This document shows positions 44,755-53,244 of a DNA stretch of 64,000 nucleotides, one piece after another; the stretch's first letter is position 1; every line of letters begins with the position of its first letter. Source of the DNA: Propionibacteriales bacterium (GTDB lineage: Bacteria > Actinomycetota > Actinomycetes > Propionibacteriales > Nocardioidaceae); assembly GCA_026392415.1 (NCBI GenBank), contig JAPLCC010000056.1, positions 124,001 through 188,000 on the forward strand, written 5' to 3'. The notes under the pieces are model-generated. The model worked only from the letters and a program-made list of their open reading frames with translations, was not told where the DNA came from and searched no databases. The position numbers and the translations under genes are program-made.

Positions 44755-45749
44755 GCGAGCAGGGCCGCCCCCTCGACGGCCCGCTCCTCCCACCAGACCA
44801 GCTCGTCGTCGTACCCACTGAAGGCCTTCTCCCAGCCGAACTGCACCAGCGCACCGAGCAGGCACAGCGCGAGCTGCTTGTCCCACCACGGAGCCGTGTC
44901 GATGCCCCGGCGTTCGAGTGCGGCGCGGTAGGTGGCGATGGCCTGTTCCTTCGACACCGGCAGGCGACGGCAGTTGATGGCGAGATACCACGCGAGGTCG
45001 GCTGCGGCAGCGCCGCGACCGGGCGTCTCCCAGTCGAGGAGAACGGTCCGTCCTTCGTTGTCGGTGCCGAGGTTGTCGAGCTTCCAGTTGCCGTGCACGA
45101 GCGTGGCGGGCGTCGCGGCGAGGGCGTCGATCAGAGCCGCCGGATCGTGCACCAACGGGACGACGATGGCCGCTGCCTTCGGTGCCACGGTCTCGAGCAA
45201 CGGCCAGCCCTGCGCCACCAGCCGCGGGACGAGGTGGTCGGAGCCGAGTGCTGCCTCGGCGGCCGCCATCCGCGGCGACAGCTCCAGGTAGCGGTCGGTC
45301 GGCGACACCACGTCGATGTCGCGGTCGCTCTCCCAGAACGCGACGTGGATCGCCGCCATGTGGTCGAGGAAGCGGTCGTTCTGCTCGACCGTGATCGGTT
45401 CGTCGACCGCCGGCACGAGGGTGTCGCCGACGTCGTGCATCAACACGGCCGCCAGCGCGGGCCGCGCACGGTCGTGGGCGACGGCGACGATCGGCTGGAC
45501 GATCTCGTCGGGCAGGTCGGCCAGGATGCCGCGCCGCCACAGCGCAACGGTCGAGCTCCCGGGCACACCCGCCGCCCGCAGTGACCAGTCGCCGTCATGG
45601 TCGAGGTACTTCACGACGTACGACGTGCCGTCGATCAGCACCCGTTCCAGCACGGCACCGGACTTGCCCGGAGCCTCGAGCGCCGTCCTCTCGGTGGCAC
45701 CCTCGAGGAGGGCGTCGACGGAATCGAGCACCGGGTACGCGTCACTCAT
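44751..45749 (-). CDS. Phosphotransferase (APH-fold kinase-like) protein
   Basis: A 332-residue protein of the aminoglycoside phosphotransferase/choline kinase fold. The catalytic loop is TLVHGNWKLDNLG, in which the usual H-x-D is changed to H-x-N-W-K-L-D-N, and the metal motif is VLLDWETPG. The changed catalytic Asp makes kinase activity uncertain. ATG 45749 overlaps the SnoaL-like gene by 8 bases; the following methyltransferase is coupled. These three genes form a small operon of unknown purpose. Confidence 0.72.
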   Translation of the reverse strand: MSDAYPVLDSVDALLEGATERTALEAPGKSGAVLERVLIDGTSYVVKYLDHDGDWSLRAAGVPGSSTVALWRRGILADLPDEIVQPIVAVAHDRARPALAAVLMHDVGDTLVPAVDEPITVEQNDRFLDHMAAIHVAFWESDRDIDVVSPTDRYLELSPRMAAAEAALGSDHLVPRLVAQGWPLLETVAPKAAAIVVPLVHDPAALIDALAATPATLVHGNWKLDNLGTDNEGRTVLLDWETPGRGAAAADLAWYLAINCRRLPVSKEQAIATYRAALERRGIDTAPWWDKQLALCLLGALVQFGWEKAFSGYDDELVWWEERAVEGAALLA

Positions 45750-46128
45750 CTGCGGCCTCCATCTCGGCGAGCAGGGACGCGGGCCAACGGCCGCCGCACA
45801 GCACGACGTCGGCGACGATCCGGTCGTCCACCACGTCGAGGAAGTGCGCATGGTGCGCGGCGTGCGGGATCCCGCCCTCGTTCCAGGACAGCGTGTAGGC
45901 CACGGCCTCGCCCGTCGCCGTCGGCTCCCGACGCAGCTGCTCGAAGGCCCCCGGGTCCGCGAACCATCCGCGATAGGTCTCCCGGATCCTGTCCGCGCCG
46001 GTGCGGTGGAAGCGCCAGTTCGGCACGGTGGCGTCGAGCGTGGCGTCCTCTGCCCAGGCATCGCAGTCATCGATCCGGCCGAGCCGGACCGCATCCAGGA
46101 AGCGGTCGACCGCTGATGGCTGGGACAT
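45742..46128 (-). CDS. SnoaL-like (NTF2-fold) protein
   Basis: A 128-residue protein with the NTF2-like pattern AVDRFLDAVRLGRIDDCDAWAEDATLDATVPNWRFHRTGADRIRETYRGWF-type opening, a cone-shaped fold used by isomerases, dehydratases and binding proteins. ATG 46128 follows GAGGAG at good distance; an ATG eight codons earlier is possible. First gene of the operon with the kinase-like protein and methyltransferase. Confidence 0.72.
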   Translation of the reverse strand: MSQPSAVDRFLDAVRLGRIDDCDAWAEDATLDATVPNWRFHRTGADRIRETYRGWFADPGAFEQLRREPTATGEAVAYTLSWNEGGIPHAAHHAHFLDVVDDRIVADVVLCGGRWPASLLAEMEAADE

Positions 46129-46222
46129 GTTCGGCTCCTCGGCTCGGCTCATTCTGACAGCCCCGAGCCTGCCGCGACATCCTTGCAGTGGCCTTGCAGC
46201 CGACTGCTCCGCGACCGGGTCG

Positions 46223-47161
46223 TCAGGACGCAGTCGCCTCCACCGGGACGTGCTCGCCCAGGAAGGCGAGCTGGTCGGCGATCACGGTCGTGAACAGCGG
46301 CTCGACGTACGGGTCGAAATGACCGCCGGCGTACACGCGCACGGTCGGTGCGGCCATGCGGGCAGCGGTCGCCTCCGCCACGCGGCGGGGGGTGACCGTG
46401 TCCTCCTCTGCGATCTGGACGAGAGCCGGGCAGGTGACTCCGCGGGCCCAGCGTTTCGGTGAGTACAGGCCGATCTTGAGCACGATCCTTGCCGCCACGT
46501 CAGCGGGGTAGTCCCCCACCTCGAGGCCCGACTCGGCGATGAGCCGGTCCATCCCGGCCATCGCGTCGGGGGAGGTCATCACGGCGGTCGCACCGGGGTG
46601 CCCTGCCGACTCGACGTACACCGGCCCCCGCCCGGCCCAGGCGCTGACCTGGTCGCGGATGCCGACGACGCCGACGCGCAGGCTGGGAAGGAGGCCGGTG
46701 GCCCGGACCGCTGCGGGGCCACTGACGTGCGGGACCTGGGCGATGATCGCGGCCAGCGGCTCTCCTTGCCCGGCGAGGCTGATGACGTGACCGCCGGCGA
46801 AGGAGGTTCCCCAGGCCACGACGCGCTCGGGATCGATCCCCGGCAAGGTGCGGGCGTAGGTGAGAGCGGCCCGCCAGTCCTGGTGCTGCATGGGTACGTC
46901 GAGAAGCTGGCGGGGCGTGCCGGCGCTGTCGCCGAAGCCCCGGTAGTCGAAGACGGCGACCGCATAGCCGGCGGCTGCGAACTGTTCGGCGTAGGCGTAG
47001 AGGCGGAGCGCCCGGACGCCGCCGAAGCCGTGCGCCATCACGACCACCGGGACGGGCGCGCCCTGACCGGCAGGCCGGTACACGCGGACCGCGCACTCGG
47101 TGCCCTGGGAGAGGAACGTCTCCTCGGACGAGGTGAAGGTGTCGTCGGCGTACGGGTCCAC
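46223..47161 (-). CDS. Alpha/beta hydrolase
   Basis: A 312-residue serine hydrolase. MAHGFGGVRALRLY carries the oxyanion HG motif; the nucleophile elbow is GTSFAG (G-x-S-x-A), with PALVQIAEEDTVTPR supplying Asp and GGHFDPY the His. The layout is that of dienelactone-hydrolase/acetyl-xylan-esterase-like proteins. Starts at GTG 47161. It is divergent from a TetR gene, with two identical-style operators in the 78-bp gap, so it is the probable target of that repressor. Confidence 0.82.
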   Translation of the reverse strand: MDPYADDTFTSSEETFLSQGTECAVRVYRPAGQGAPVPVVVMAHGFGGVRALRLYAYAEQFAAAGYAVAVFDYRGFGDSAGTPRQLLDVPMQHQDWRAALTYARTLPGIDPERVVAWGTSFAGGHVISLAGQGEPLAAIIAQVPHVSGPAAVRATGLLPSLRVGVVGIRDQVSAWAGRGPVYVESAGHPGATAVMTSPDAMAGMDRLIAESGLEVGDYPADVAARIVLKIGLYSPKRWARGVTCPALVQIAEEDTVTPRRVAEATAARMAAPTVRVYAGGHFDPYVEPLFTTVIADQLAFLGEHVPVEATAS

Positions 47162-47178
47162 GGCGGTCTCCTGATGAC

Positions 47179-47228
47179 TCTTGAATGGCGTACAAGAACG
47201 CTAGAATCTTCTTGAATGCCAGTCAAGA
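47179..47228. promoter_or_regulatory. Tandem TetR operators between hydrolase and regulator
   Basis: Two 19-bp dyads of the same form, TCTTG-N9-CAAGA, lie at 47179-47197 and 47210-47228, 31 bp apart start to start (three helical turns). Their inner sequences also match (AATGGCGTA and AATGCCAGT). They fill the divergent promoter region. Confidence 0.7.
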
Positions 47229-47239
47229 TAAGGTGACGC

Positions 47240-47776
47240 ATGCCTCGGAACCGTCGACCGCAGGACCGCGAGGAGAAGCGCGCGGAGATCGTCGCAGCTG
47301 CGACGACGCTCTTCACCGAGAGCGGCTTCGACCAGACCTCCCTGTCCAAGGTCGCCTCGGCTGCCGGCGTCACGACCACGACGATCTACTGGTACTTCGC
47401 CGACAAGGACGCGCTCCTGGTGGCCGTCCTGGACGACGTCCTCGACACAGCACTCGCGGAGGCCGCGCTCGAGCCCGAGCGGCCCTGGGCCGAGCAGGTC
47501 CTGTGGGCCGTCGACCGGTTGGAGAGGTTCGAGCGGCTCGTCACCGTCGTCCACGCGCGAGCGGCAACCGCCGAGGCAGTCGGCGCGTGGCACGACAGCT
47601 TCCACACCCTGATGGACGCGATGATGGTCGAAGGATACCGTGGGGCCGGCGTCCCGGAGGCCGACCTGGTCCCCATGACGAGGATCAGCGCCTTCGTGGT
47701 CGAGGGCCTCATGACGCACCCGCAGACCGAGCACGACCGCCGGGCGGTCATCGAGCTCCTCACGAGGCCGCGTTAG
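47240..47776 (+). CDS. TetR-family repressor
   Basis: A 178-residue protein with a TetR DNA-binding domain (REEKRAEIVAAATTLFTESGFDQTSLSKVASAAGVTTTTIYWYFADKD-type pattern, about 8-58) and a helical ligand domain. ATG 47240 follows AAGGTG. The double operator in front and the divergent hydrolase suggest autoregulation and control of the hydrolase. Confidence 0.88.
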   Translation: MPRNRRPQDREEKRAEIVAAATTLFTESGFDQTSLSKVASAAGVTTTTIYWYFADKDALLVAVLDDVLDTALAEAALEPERPWAEQVLWAVDRLERFERLVTVVHARAATAEAVGAWHDSFHTLMDAMMVEGYRGAGVPEADLVPMTRISAFVVEGLMTHPQTEHDRRAVIELLTRPR

Positions 47777-47801
47777 GCCACCGGCACGCGGAGCTTCGGG
47801 G

Positions 47802-48749
47802 TTGCGCAAGACTCGCCACGTGCACGTCGAACTGGAGGACGCCACCGCGCTCCGCTTCCCGGACGGTTCGCCGGTACGGGCCGCTTCCGCCGTCGCGCCG
47901 TTCGGCGGCGGGTTCCTGGTCGCCCAGGACGACGCGACTCACGCAGCCTGGTGCACGCCCGGTGCGGTGGCGGCGGTCCGACTCCTGCCGGCGGTGACCG
48001 GGCTCGACACCTTCGAGCAGGCAACGGGGACCAAGCACCTCAAGCCCGACCTCGAGGCCGCCTGTGCGATCGAGGTCGACGGCGAGCAGGCCGTGCTGAT
48101 GATGGGCTCCGGATCGTCGCCGGCACGCATGCGATGGGCGCTGGTCAGCCTTCTCGAGGGCGAACCGCAGGTGGCCACCGCCGACATGACTCCGTTGTAC
48201 GCCGCCGTCGCGGAACGACTCGGCGTCGCCAGCGACCTGCTCAACATGGAAGGCGCCTGCCCGGTCCGGGGCGCACTCCGCTGGTTCCAGCGCGGGCTGC
48301 CCGCGCTCGGCGTACCCTCCGGCAGCGTCGACCTGGACCTGTCGGGGGCGCTGGCCGTGATGGCCGGACGACTCTCGCCGTCGGCCCTCACTGCGGTCAA
48401 TCCACTGACGTACGACCTCGGCGCGCTGGCCACCACCGACGCCGTCGCGCTGGCCGACGGCACGGTGCTGGTGAGCGCCGCCACCGAGGCCAGCCCGAAT
48501 CCCCGCGACGACGGCCCGGTCACCGGCTCGGCCCTGGCGCTGCTCGTCGACGGCGAGGTCAGCGAGGTCGTGGCGCTGCCGCTGGTCGACGGACAGGTGG
48601 CCAAGGTCGAGGGCTTGATGGTCGTCGGCGCCGACCGCGACACGACACTCCTGCGCGCGGTCGTCGACGTCGACGATCCCGGTTCGCCGTCCCTGGCGCT
48701 GTTGCTGCGCCTGACTACATCGCCGGCGCCGACAGGTACACCGACTTGA
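47802..48749 (+). CDS. Conserved actinobacterial protein of unknown function
   Basis: A 315-residue soluble protein, start TTG 47802. Blade-like segments (ASAVAPFGGGFLVAQDDATHAAW, GTKHLKPDLEAACAI, LLMMGSGSSPARMRW-like) suggest a beta-propeller. I recall this pattern (DGSPVRAASAV...GTKHLKPDLEA...GSGSSPAR) from a DUF family of actinobacteria, possibly DUF6910, without known function. The last 35 bases overlap the aldehyde dehydrogenase gene antisense. 25 bases after the TetR gene on the same strand. Confidence 0.6.
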   Translation: MRKTRHVHVELEDATALRFPDGSPVRAASAVAPFGGGFLVAQDDATHAAWCTPGAVAAVRLLPAVTGLDTFEQATGTKHLKPDLEAACAIEVDGEQAVLMMGSGSSPARMRWALVSLLEGEPQVATADMTPLYAAVAERLGVASDLLNMEGACPVRGALRWFQRGLPALGVPSGSVDLDLSGALAVMAGRLSPSALTAVNPLTYDLGALATTDAVALADGTVLVSAATEASPNPRDDGPVTGSALALLVDGEVSEVVALPLVDGQVAKVEGLMVVGADRDTTLLRAVVDVDDPGSPSLALLLRLTTSPAPTGTPT

Positions 48750-50169
48750 GCTCGGTGTACTGCGCCAATCCTTCCGGACCGAACTCACGGCCGGTGCCGG
48801 ACGCCTTGTAGCCGCCGAACGGCGCCGCGAAGTCCATCGTGTAGGTGTTGATCCCGTAGGTCCCGGTCCGTACGCCGCGCGCGACCTCGAGGCCGGCCTC
48901 GGGGTCCGTGGTCCACACCGTGCCGGCGAGGCCGTACTCCGAGTCGTTCGCGATCCGCACGGCGTCGGCCACGTCGTCGTACGGAATGACCGAGAGGACC
49001 GGGCCGAAGATCTCCTCCTGGGCGATGCGCATCCGGTTGTCGACGTTGGCGAAGACGGTCGGGCGGACGTACCAGCCCTTGTCGAGGCCGTCGGGGCGAC
49101 CGTCGCCACCGGTGAGCAGCTTCGCGCCCTCGTCCTGCCCGATCCGGATGTACGACGCCACCCGCTCCTGCTGGCGTGCAGCGACCATCGGACCGATCTC
49201 GGTCGCCGGGTCCATCGGGTCACCGACGACCATGTTGCCGATGGCCGAGGCCAGCGCATCGGCGAACGCGTCGTGGCCCGCACGACTGACCAGCACGCGG
49301 GTCTGGGCGACGCAGGCCTGGCCGGAGTTCATCACGCCGAGGAACTTCAGTCCCTCGATCGCGGTGGCCTCGTCCGCGTCGTCGAGGATGATCGCGGCCG
49401 ACTTGCCGCCGAGCTCCAGCGAAACCCGCTTCAGCTGCTGGCCGCAGATCGCGCCGATCAGCCGGCCCGCTGCAGTGGAGCCGGTGAACGCGACCTTGTC
49501 GACGTCGGGGTGACTGACCAGGTGCTCCCCCACCTCACGGCCCCCGGCGACGATGCTGACGACGCCCTCGGGCACGCCGGCCTCGATCAACATCTCGGCG
49601 AGGAGGTAGCAGTCGAGCGGGGTCTCGGGCGCCGGCTTCACGACGACCGTGCAGCCGGTGAGCAGCGCCGGGACCAGCTTGGACAGAACGGTGAACTGCG
49701 GGACGTTCCACGGCGGGATGGCCGCGACGACCCCGACCGGCTCGTGCCGCACGAGCACGTCGGTCCCGAGCACGCCGGGTCGCGTGGACTCCCACGGGAA
49801 CTCCCGCGCGATGCCGATGAACGCCTCGATCTGCATCCACGGCGCCGGCGCCTGGGCGAGGCTGCTGAACGAGATCGGTGAGCCCATCTCGGTGCTGATG
49901 ACGGTCGCCATCTCGTCGAGCCGCGCGGCGTACAGGTTGCTCAGGTTCTGGATGATCTCGATCCGCTCGGCCGGCGCCATCCGCGGCCACGGGCCCTCGT
50001 CGAAGGCCTTCCGGGCAGCGGCCACCGCGGCGTCGATGTCCGCGGTCGAGCCCTCGGGCACCCGCGCGACGACCTCCTCCGAGTGCGGCGAGACCACCTC
50101 CAGCACGGCATCGGTTGCGGGCCTGGTCCACGTGCCACCGATGAAGAGGGCGTCGCGGTCGAGAGTCAT
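48715..50169 (-). CDS. NAD-dependent aldehyde dehydrogenase
   Basis: A 484-residue aldehyde dehydrogenase: IPPWNVPQF, FTGSTAAGRLI, the Glu of LELGGKSAA and the nucleophile Cys about 286 in NSGQACVAQTR are present, with EEIFGPVLSV near the end. The type resembles enzymes found in sterol or terpenoid catabolism of mycobacteria. Starts at ATG 50169 after GGGAA. A REP-like repeat separates it from the upstream phosphotransferase operon, so it may be transcribed alone. Confidence 0.88.
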   Translation of the reverse strand: MTLDRDALFIGGTWTRPATDAVLEVVSPHSEEVVARVPEGSTADIDAAVAAARKAFDEGPWPRMAPAERIEIIQNLSNLYAARLDEMATVISTEMGSPISFSSLAQAPAPWMQIEAFIGIAREFPWESTRPGVLGTDVLVRHEPVGVVAAIPPWNVPQFTVLSKLVPALLTGCTVVVKPAPETPLDCYLLAEMLIEAGVPEGVVSIVAGGREVGEHLVSHPDVDKVAFTGSTAAGRLIGAICGQQLKRVSLELGGKSAAIILDDADEATAIEGLKFLGVMNSGQACVAQTRVLVSRAGHDAFADALASAIGNMVVGDPMDPATEIGPMVAARQQERVASYIRIGQDEGAKLLTGGDGRPDGLDKGWYVRPTVFANVDNRMRIAQEEIFGPVLSVIPYDDVADAVRIANDSEYGLAGTVWTTDPEAGLEVARGVRTGTYGINTYTMDFAAPFGGYKASGTGREFGPEGLAQYTELKSVYLSAPAM

Positions 50170-50190
50170 ATTGTTCCCTTTCGTTGGTGC

Positions 50191-50227
50191 GTCTCGATAC
50201 GCCGCTCGTTCCTCGCGGCTACTCGAC
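50191..50227. repeat. REP-like intergenic repeat
   Basis: The 37-bp sequence begins GTCTCGATACGCCGC, ends GCGGCTACTCGAC, and has a short CTCGTTCCTC centre; its ends form an imperfect hairpin. From memory this unit is common in intergenic regions of Nocardioides and related actinobacteria. One copy is seen in this window. Confidence 0.6.
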
Positions 50228-50244
50228 GAACTTGCTTCTGGTGG

Positions 50245-51414
50245 TCAGGGGGCGAGGTCGAACCAGTCGGCGAAGCCGCTGGGGTCGTGGCGGCCGAGGG
50301 CGCCGTGCTCGAAGAGCCCCCAGCCCTCGGCGCCACCGGGTGCGTCGACTCCGGCGCCGTGGGCGACGGCATGCCCGACATGGTCGATGACGCCGAACAT
50401 CACCCGCCCCGCGACAGCCGGGTCGTTGATGTCGTAGGTGAGGCGTTCGGTGAAGCCGGCACCCTTCCAGACACCGTGGGTCCAGTCGGAGTCGCCGCCG
50501 TAACCGCCGCCGACATGGATCGGGACCGGCAGCTTCGAGGTGACCTCGAGGACCAGCGCCTCGCCGCCCGGCGTGGTGCAGTGGATCGTCGCGCCGGTCG
50601 GGACGCGGGTGCCCGGTGTGTAGCGGATCTCGACGCGCGGCCAGCCGAGCTGCTCGACGCGACCGTCCTTCCAGACCCGCGTGCAGTCGTTGAGCGTGCG
50701 GAACCCGTCGGGTGTCTCCTGGATGATGATCACGACACAGAAGTCTTCGAAGCGCATCGGGACGTAGAGCCACCACATGCCTTCGAAGGCCGGGTCCGCT
50801 GGCTTGCCACCAGGCACGGCTTCGCCCACCGGGCGGATCCCCCACGAGCGGTCGCGGCTGCCGACCCAGCGGTCCGGCGTGACCGCGATGTCGGTGCCGT
50901 CGACGTTGATCACGCCGTCCCAGGTGCCGACCTGCGCGAAGCGCTGCGCCTCGAGAATCGTCCCCGCGCCCTGGCGCATGACGTGCGGCAGTTCCTGGAC
51001 GACGTCGAAGGAGCCCTCCCAGGTCATGTCGAGCGCGATGCCTTCGGTCTCCTCCATCACGATTCGCAGCTTGTGCAGCGGGTCGATGACCTCGATCCGG
51101 TAGTTGCCCACCTGCTGGTCCATCCGGTCCGCGCCGCGTGGATCGGCGGCGTCACTCAGGTGAACCGCCGTCTGATCGTCCCCCCGGCGCAGCAGCACGA
51201 ACGCGTCCTTGGTACCGAGGTTGGGGTAGAAGCCGAGCCCGGTGATCAGGAAGAGGTCGCCGGTCCGGTCGTGCGCGTTGAGGTAGCAGCGGTCGTAGAA
51301 GTTGCGGTCGCTGCTCCCGGCCCAGGCAATGGGCTTGGGCAGCTGGTGGATCGGGTACTCGTCGAGCGGACCGAGGCCGACGTACTCGCCGTGCAGGTTC
51401 GGGGGCAGGCTCAT
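50245..51414 (-). CDS. Unknown lipocalin-like protein coupled to a phosphotransferase
   Basis: A 389-residue soluble protein, rich in beta strands and Trp/Gly, with no signal peptide. Segments such as DRSWGIRPVGE and GMWWLYVPMRFEDFCVVIIIQE resemble hydroxyneurosporene-synthase/AttH-like (lipocalin-type) proteins found near lipid catabolism genes. Its ATG overlaps the stop of the phosphotransferase gene (51411-51414), so the two act together. Function unknown. Confidence 0.6.
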   Translation of the reverse strand: MSLPPNLHGEYVGLGPLDEYPIHQLPKPIAWAGSSDRNFYDRCYLNAHDRTGDLFLITGLGFYPNLGTKDAFVLLRRGDDQTAVHLSDAADPRGADRMDQQVGNYRIEVIDPLHKLRIVMEETEGIALDMTWEGSFDVVQELPHVMRQGAGTILEAQRFAQVGTWDGVINVDGTDIAVTPDRWVGSRDRSWGIRPVGEAVPGGKPADPAFEGMWWLYVPMRFEDFCVVIIIQETPDGFRTLNDCTRVWKDGRVEQLGWPRVEIRYTPGTRVPTGATIHCTTPGGEALVLEVTSKLPVPIHVGGGYGGDSDWTHGVWKGAGFTERLTYDINDPAVAGRVMFGVIDHVGHAVAHGAGVDAPGGAEGWGLFEHGALGRHDPSGFADWFDLAP

Positions 51415-52559
51415 GCGCCGACCTCCGCGAGCATCGCCTCGAGCAGCGGTCGGTGGTGGAAGACCGATTCGGGATCCTCGGGACGCTCGATCTCGCCGAA
51501 GTGGATCTGGCGGGCGCTGGTCCGCAGGAACACGCAGCCCCAGAGCACGGCCGCGTGCAACTGGTACCAGGTCAGGTCGCCGACCTCGACGCCGCTGGCC
51601 GCGGTGTACGTCGCCGCGACGTCCTCGGCGCGCAGGACGTCCGGCATGCCCGGCACTCCCAGACTCGTGGCGATCGTGTCGAAGACCCGGTGCGCGAAGA
51701 CCATCCAGCCCAGGTCCAGCTCCCGCGGGCCGATGGTCGCCATCTCCCAGTCGAGCACCGCCACCGGGGTGAAGTCCTGGAACATCATGTTGCCGATGCG
51801 GGCATCGCCCCAGACCAGCACGGGGTCGCCCTCGTCGGCGGGCAGGTTGGCCTCGAGCCAGGCGAGCCCGCGCTCGATGAGAGGTGAGGGCTGGCTGTCG
51901 GCGTCGGCCCGTTGTGCGAAGTCGTACCAGGATCGGGTGCGCACCAGGTTGCGCGCCAGCGGGGTCGCACCCTCGGCCCCGGTCACGGCCGGGTCGAGGA
52001 AGGCGAAGGTGGTGGCCGCGTCCGGGATGGCGTGCAGCTTCGCGAGCACCTCGACGCTGGAGTCCTGGAGGTGCCGTTGCTGCTCGGGCGTCGCGTCGTG
52101 GAACCAGTTGTCACCGAACGTGTAGGGCAGCACGTCGGGCGGCACGATGCCCTCGATCCGCTCCATCAGGAAGAACGGGGTGCCGAGCACCTCCCCCGTG
52201 GGCTCGAGCCAGCTCACGGCTGGCACCGGAACATCGGTGAGCTCTGCGGCGAGGCGCATCGCTTCGTACTGGTCGCCGAGGCGGTACTCCTCGAACACCG
52301 GCAGGTCCTCGGGTGCCGGCACCACACGGGCGACGTAGGCGGCGGTTACTCGTTCCCCATCCTGGGTGGTGGTGACGTCGAGAAGCACGGTCTCGCTGGA
52401 CATGCCGTTGCTGTCGACACCGGCGAGCAGGGTCACCGCGGGGTCGGAGCCAGCGGGCAGCACTGTGCTCAACCAGGCTTCGAGCTGGTCGTGGACCGCG
52501 GACTGGTCGCGGCTCGAGCGCTGCAACGTCATCTCGGCAGGCAACTCTGACTGCGACAT
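51411..52559 (-). CDS. Phosphotransferase-family protein (FadE36/APH-like)
   Basis: A 382-residue protein of the aminoglycoside phosphotransferase fold: PFFLMERIEGIVPPDVLPY hinge, catalytic loop PVLVWGDARIGNMMF with Asp, and metal motif AVLDWEMATIGPRELDLGWM. Close relatives are often annotated next to acyl-CoA dehydrogenases in lipid catabolism. Starts at ATG 52559. A KstR-like operator lies 26 bases upstream in the region shared with the TetR gene. Confidence 0.8.
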   Translation of the reverse strand: MSQSELPAEMTLQRSSRDQSAVHDQLEAWLSTVLPAGSDPAVTLLAGVDSNGMSSETVLLDVTTTQDGERVTAAYVARVVPAPEDLPVFEEYRLGDQYEAMRLAAELTDVPVPAVSWLEPTGEVLGTPFFLMERIEGIVPPDVLPYTFGDNWFHDATPEQQRHLQDSSVEVLAKLHAIPDAATTFAFLDPAVTGAEGATPLARNLVRTRSWYDFAQRADADSQPSPLIERGLAWLEANLPADEGDPVLVWGDARIGNMMFQDFTPVAVLDWEMATIGPRELDLGWMVFAHRVFDTIATSLGVPGMPDVLRAEDVAATYTAASGVEVGDLTWYQLHAAVLWGCVFLRTSARQIHFGEIERPEDPESVFHHRPLLEAMLAEVGA

Positions 52560-52584
52560 GGGGGGCCTCCTGGATCAAGCCTGT

Positions 52585-52598
52585 TAGAACGTGTTCTA
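52585..52598. promoter_or_regulatory. KstR-like operator between phosphotransferase operon and TetR gene
   Basis: TAGAACGTGTTCTA fits the consensus TNNAACNNGTTNNA at every position and has perfect 6-bp arms. It lies in the 91-bp divergent promoter region. Confidence 0.65.
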
Positions 52599-52650
52599 GT
52601 TGTCAACGGAGGATTACGGTACCCTCGGTGTCGTAATAGGGGAAGAGGTC

Positions 52651-53244
52651 ATGGGGAACGACATCGAAGAAGTGGTCCGCGGCGCCGGCCGCCCGCGGGA
52701 TCCACGGATCGAACAGGCGCTGCTGGCCGCCGTTCGCGAGTTGCTGAGCGAGGGTGGCTACGCCGCCGTCACCGTTGCGGCCGTCGCCGAACGAGCCGGT
52801 ACGACGAAGGCGGCCCTGTATCGCCGATGGCCTGCACTCCCCCACCTCATCCACGAAGCCGCGTTCCCTGACGAACTCGCGCAGGACCTGGTCCTCGGCG
52901 CCGACCTGGCCACGGATCTGGCCGGCGTCGTGCGCGGCACCCGCGACACCCTGTGCTCGCCGATCGGCGCAGCGGCACTCCCCGGCCTGCTCGCCGAGGT
53001 CGGCGGATGGCCGGACCTGCACGCCGCGATGATGCGGCGATTCTCGGGGGTGTTCGCCGCCCTCGAGGTCCGCCTGCAGAGAGCCGTGGCCGAAGGCGAC
53101 GCCCATCGCGACGCCCGTGCCGACGACGTCCTGCGCCTGGCGATCGGTGCCGTCCTCGCCGGTCTCCTGCTCACACCGGGCGAGCTCGACGACGCCTGGG
53201 CCGACCGGATGTCAGCGACGCTGACCCGCAGCGTCCGGCCCTGA
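52651..53244 (+). CDS. TetR-family repressor
   Basis: A 197-residue TetR protein: RDPRIEQALLAAVRELLSEGGYAAVTVAAVAERAGTTKAALYRRW is the DNA-binding domain (about 14-60), and a helical ligand domain of the TetR_C type follows. The ATG 52651 follows GGGGAAGAGG; a TTG at 52600 is less likely. The KstR-like dyad in front makes it a candidate regulator of the divergent phosphotransferase operon. The end overlaps the MFS gene antisense by 33 bases. Confidence 0.85.
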   Translation: MGNDIEEVVRGAGRPRDPRIEQALLAAVRELLSEGGYAAVTVAAVAERAGTTKAALYRRWPALPHLIHEAAFPDELAQDLVLGADLATDLAGVVRGTRDTLCSPIGAAALPGLLAEVGGWPDLHAAMMRRFSGVFAALEVRLQRAVAEGDAHRDARADDVLRLAIGAVLAGLLLTPGELDDAWADRMSATLTRSVRP

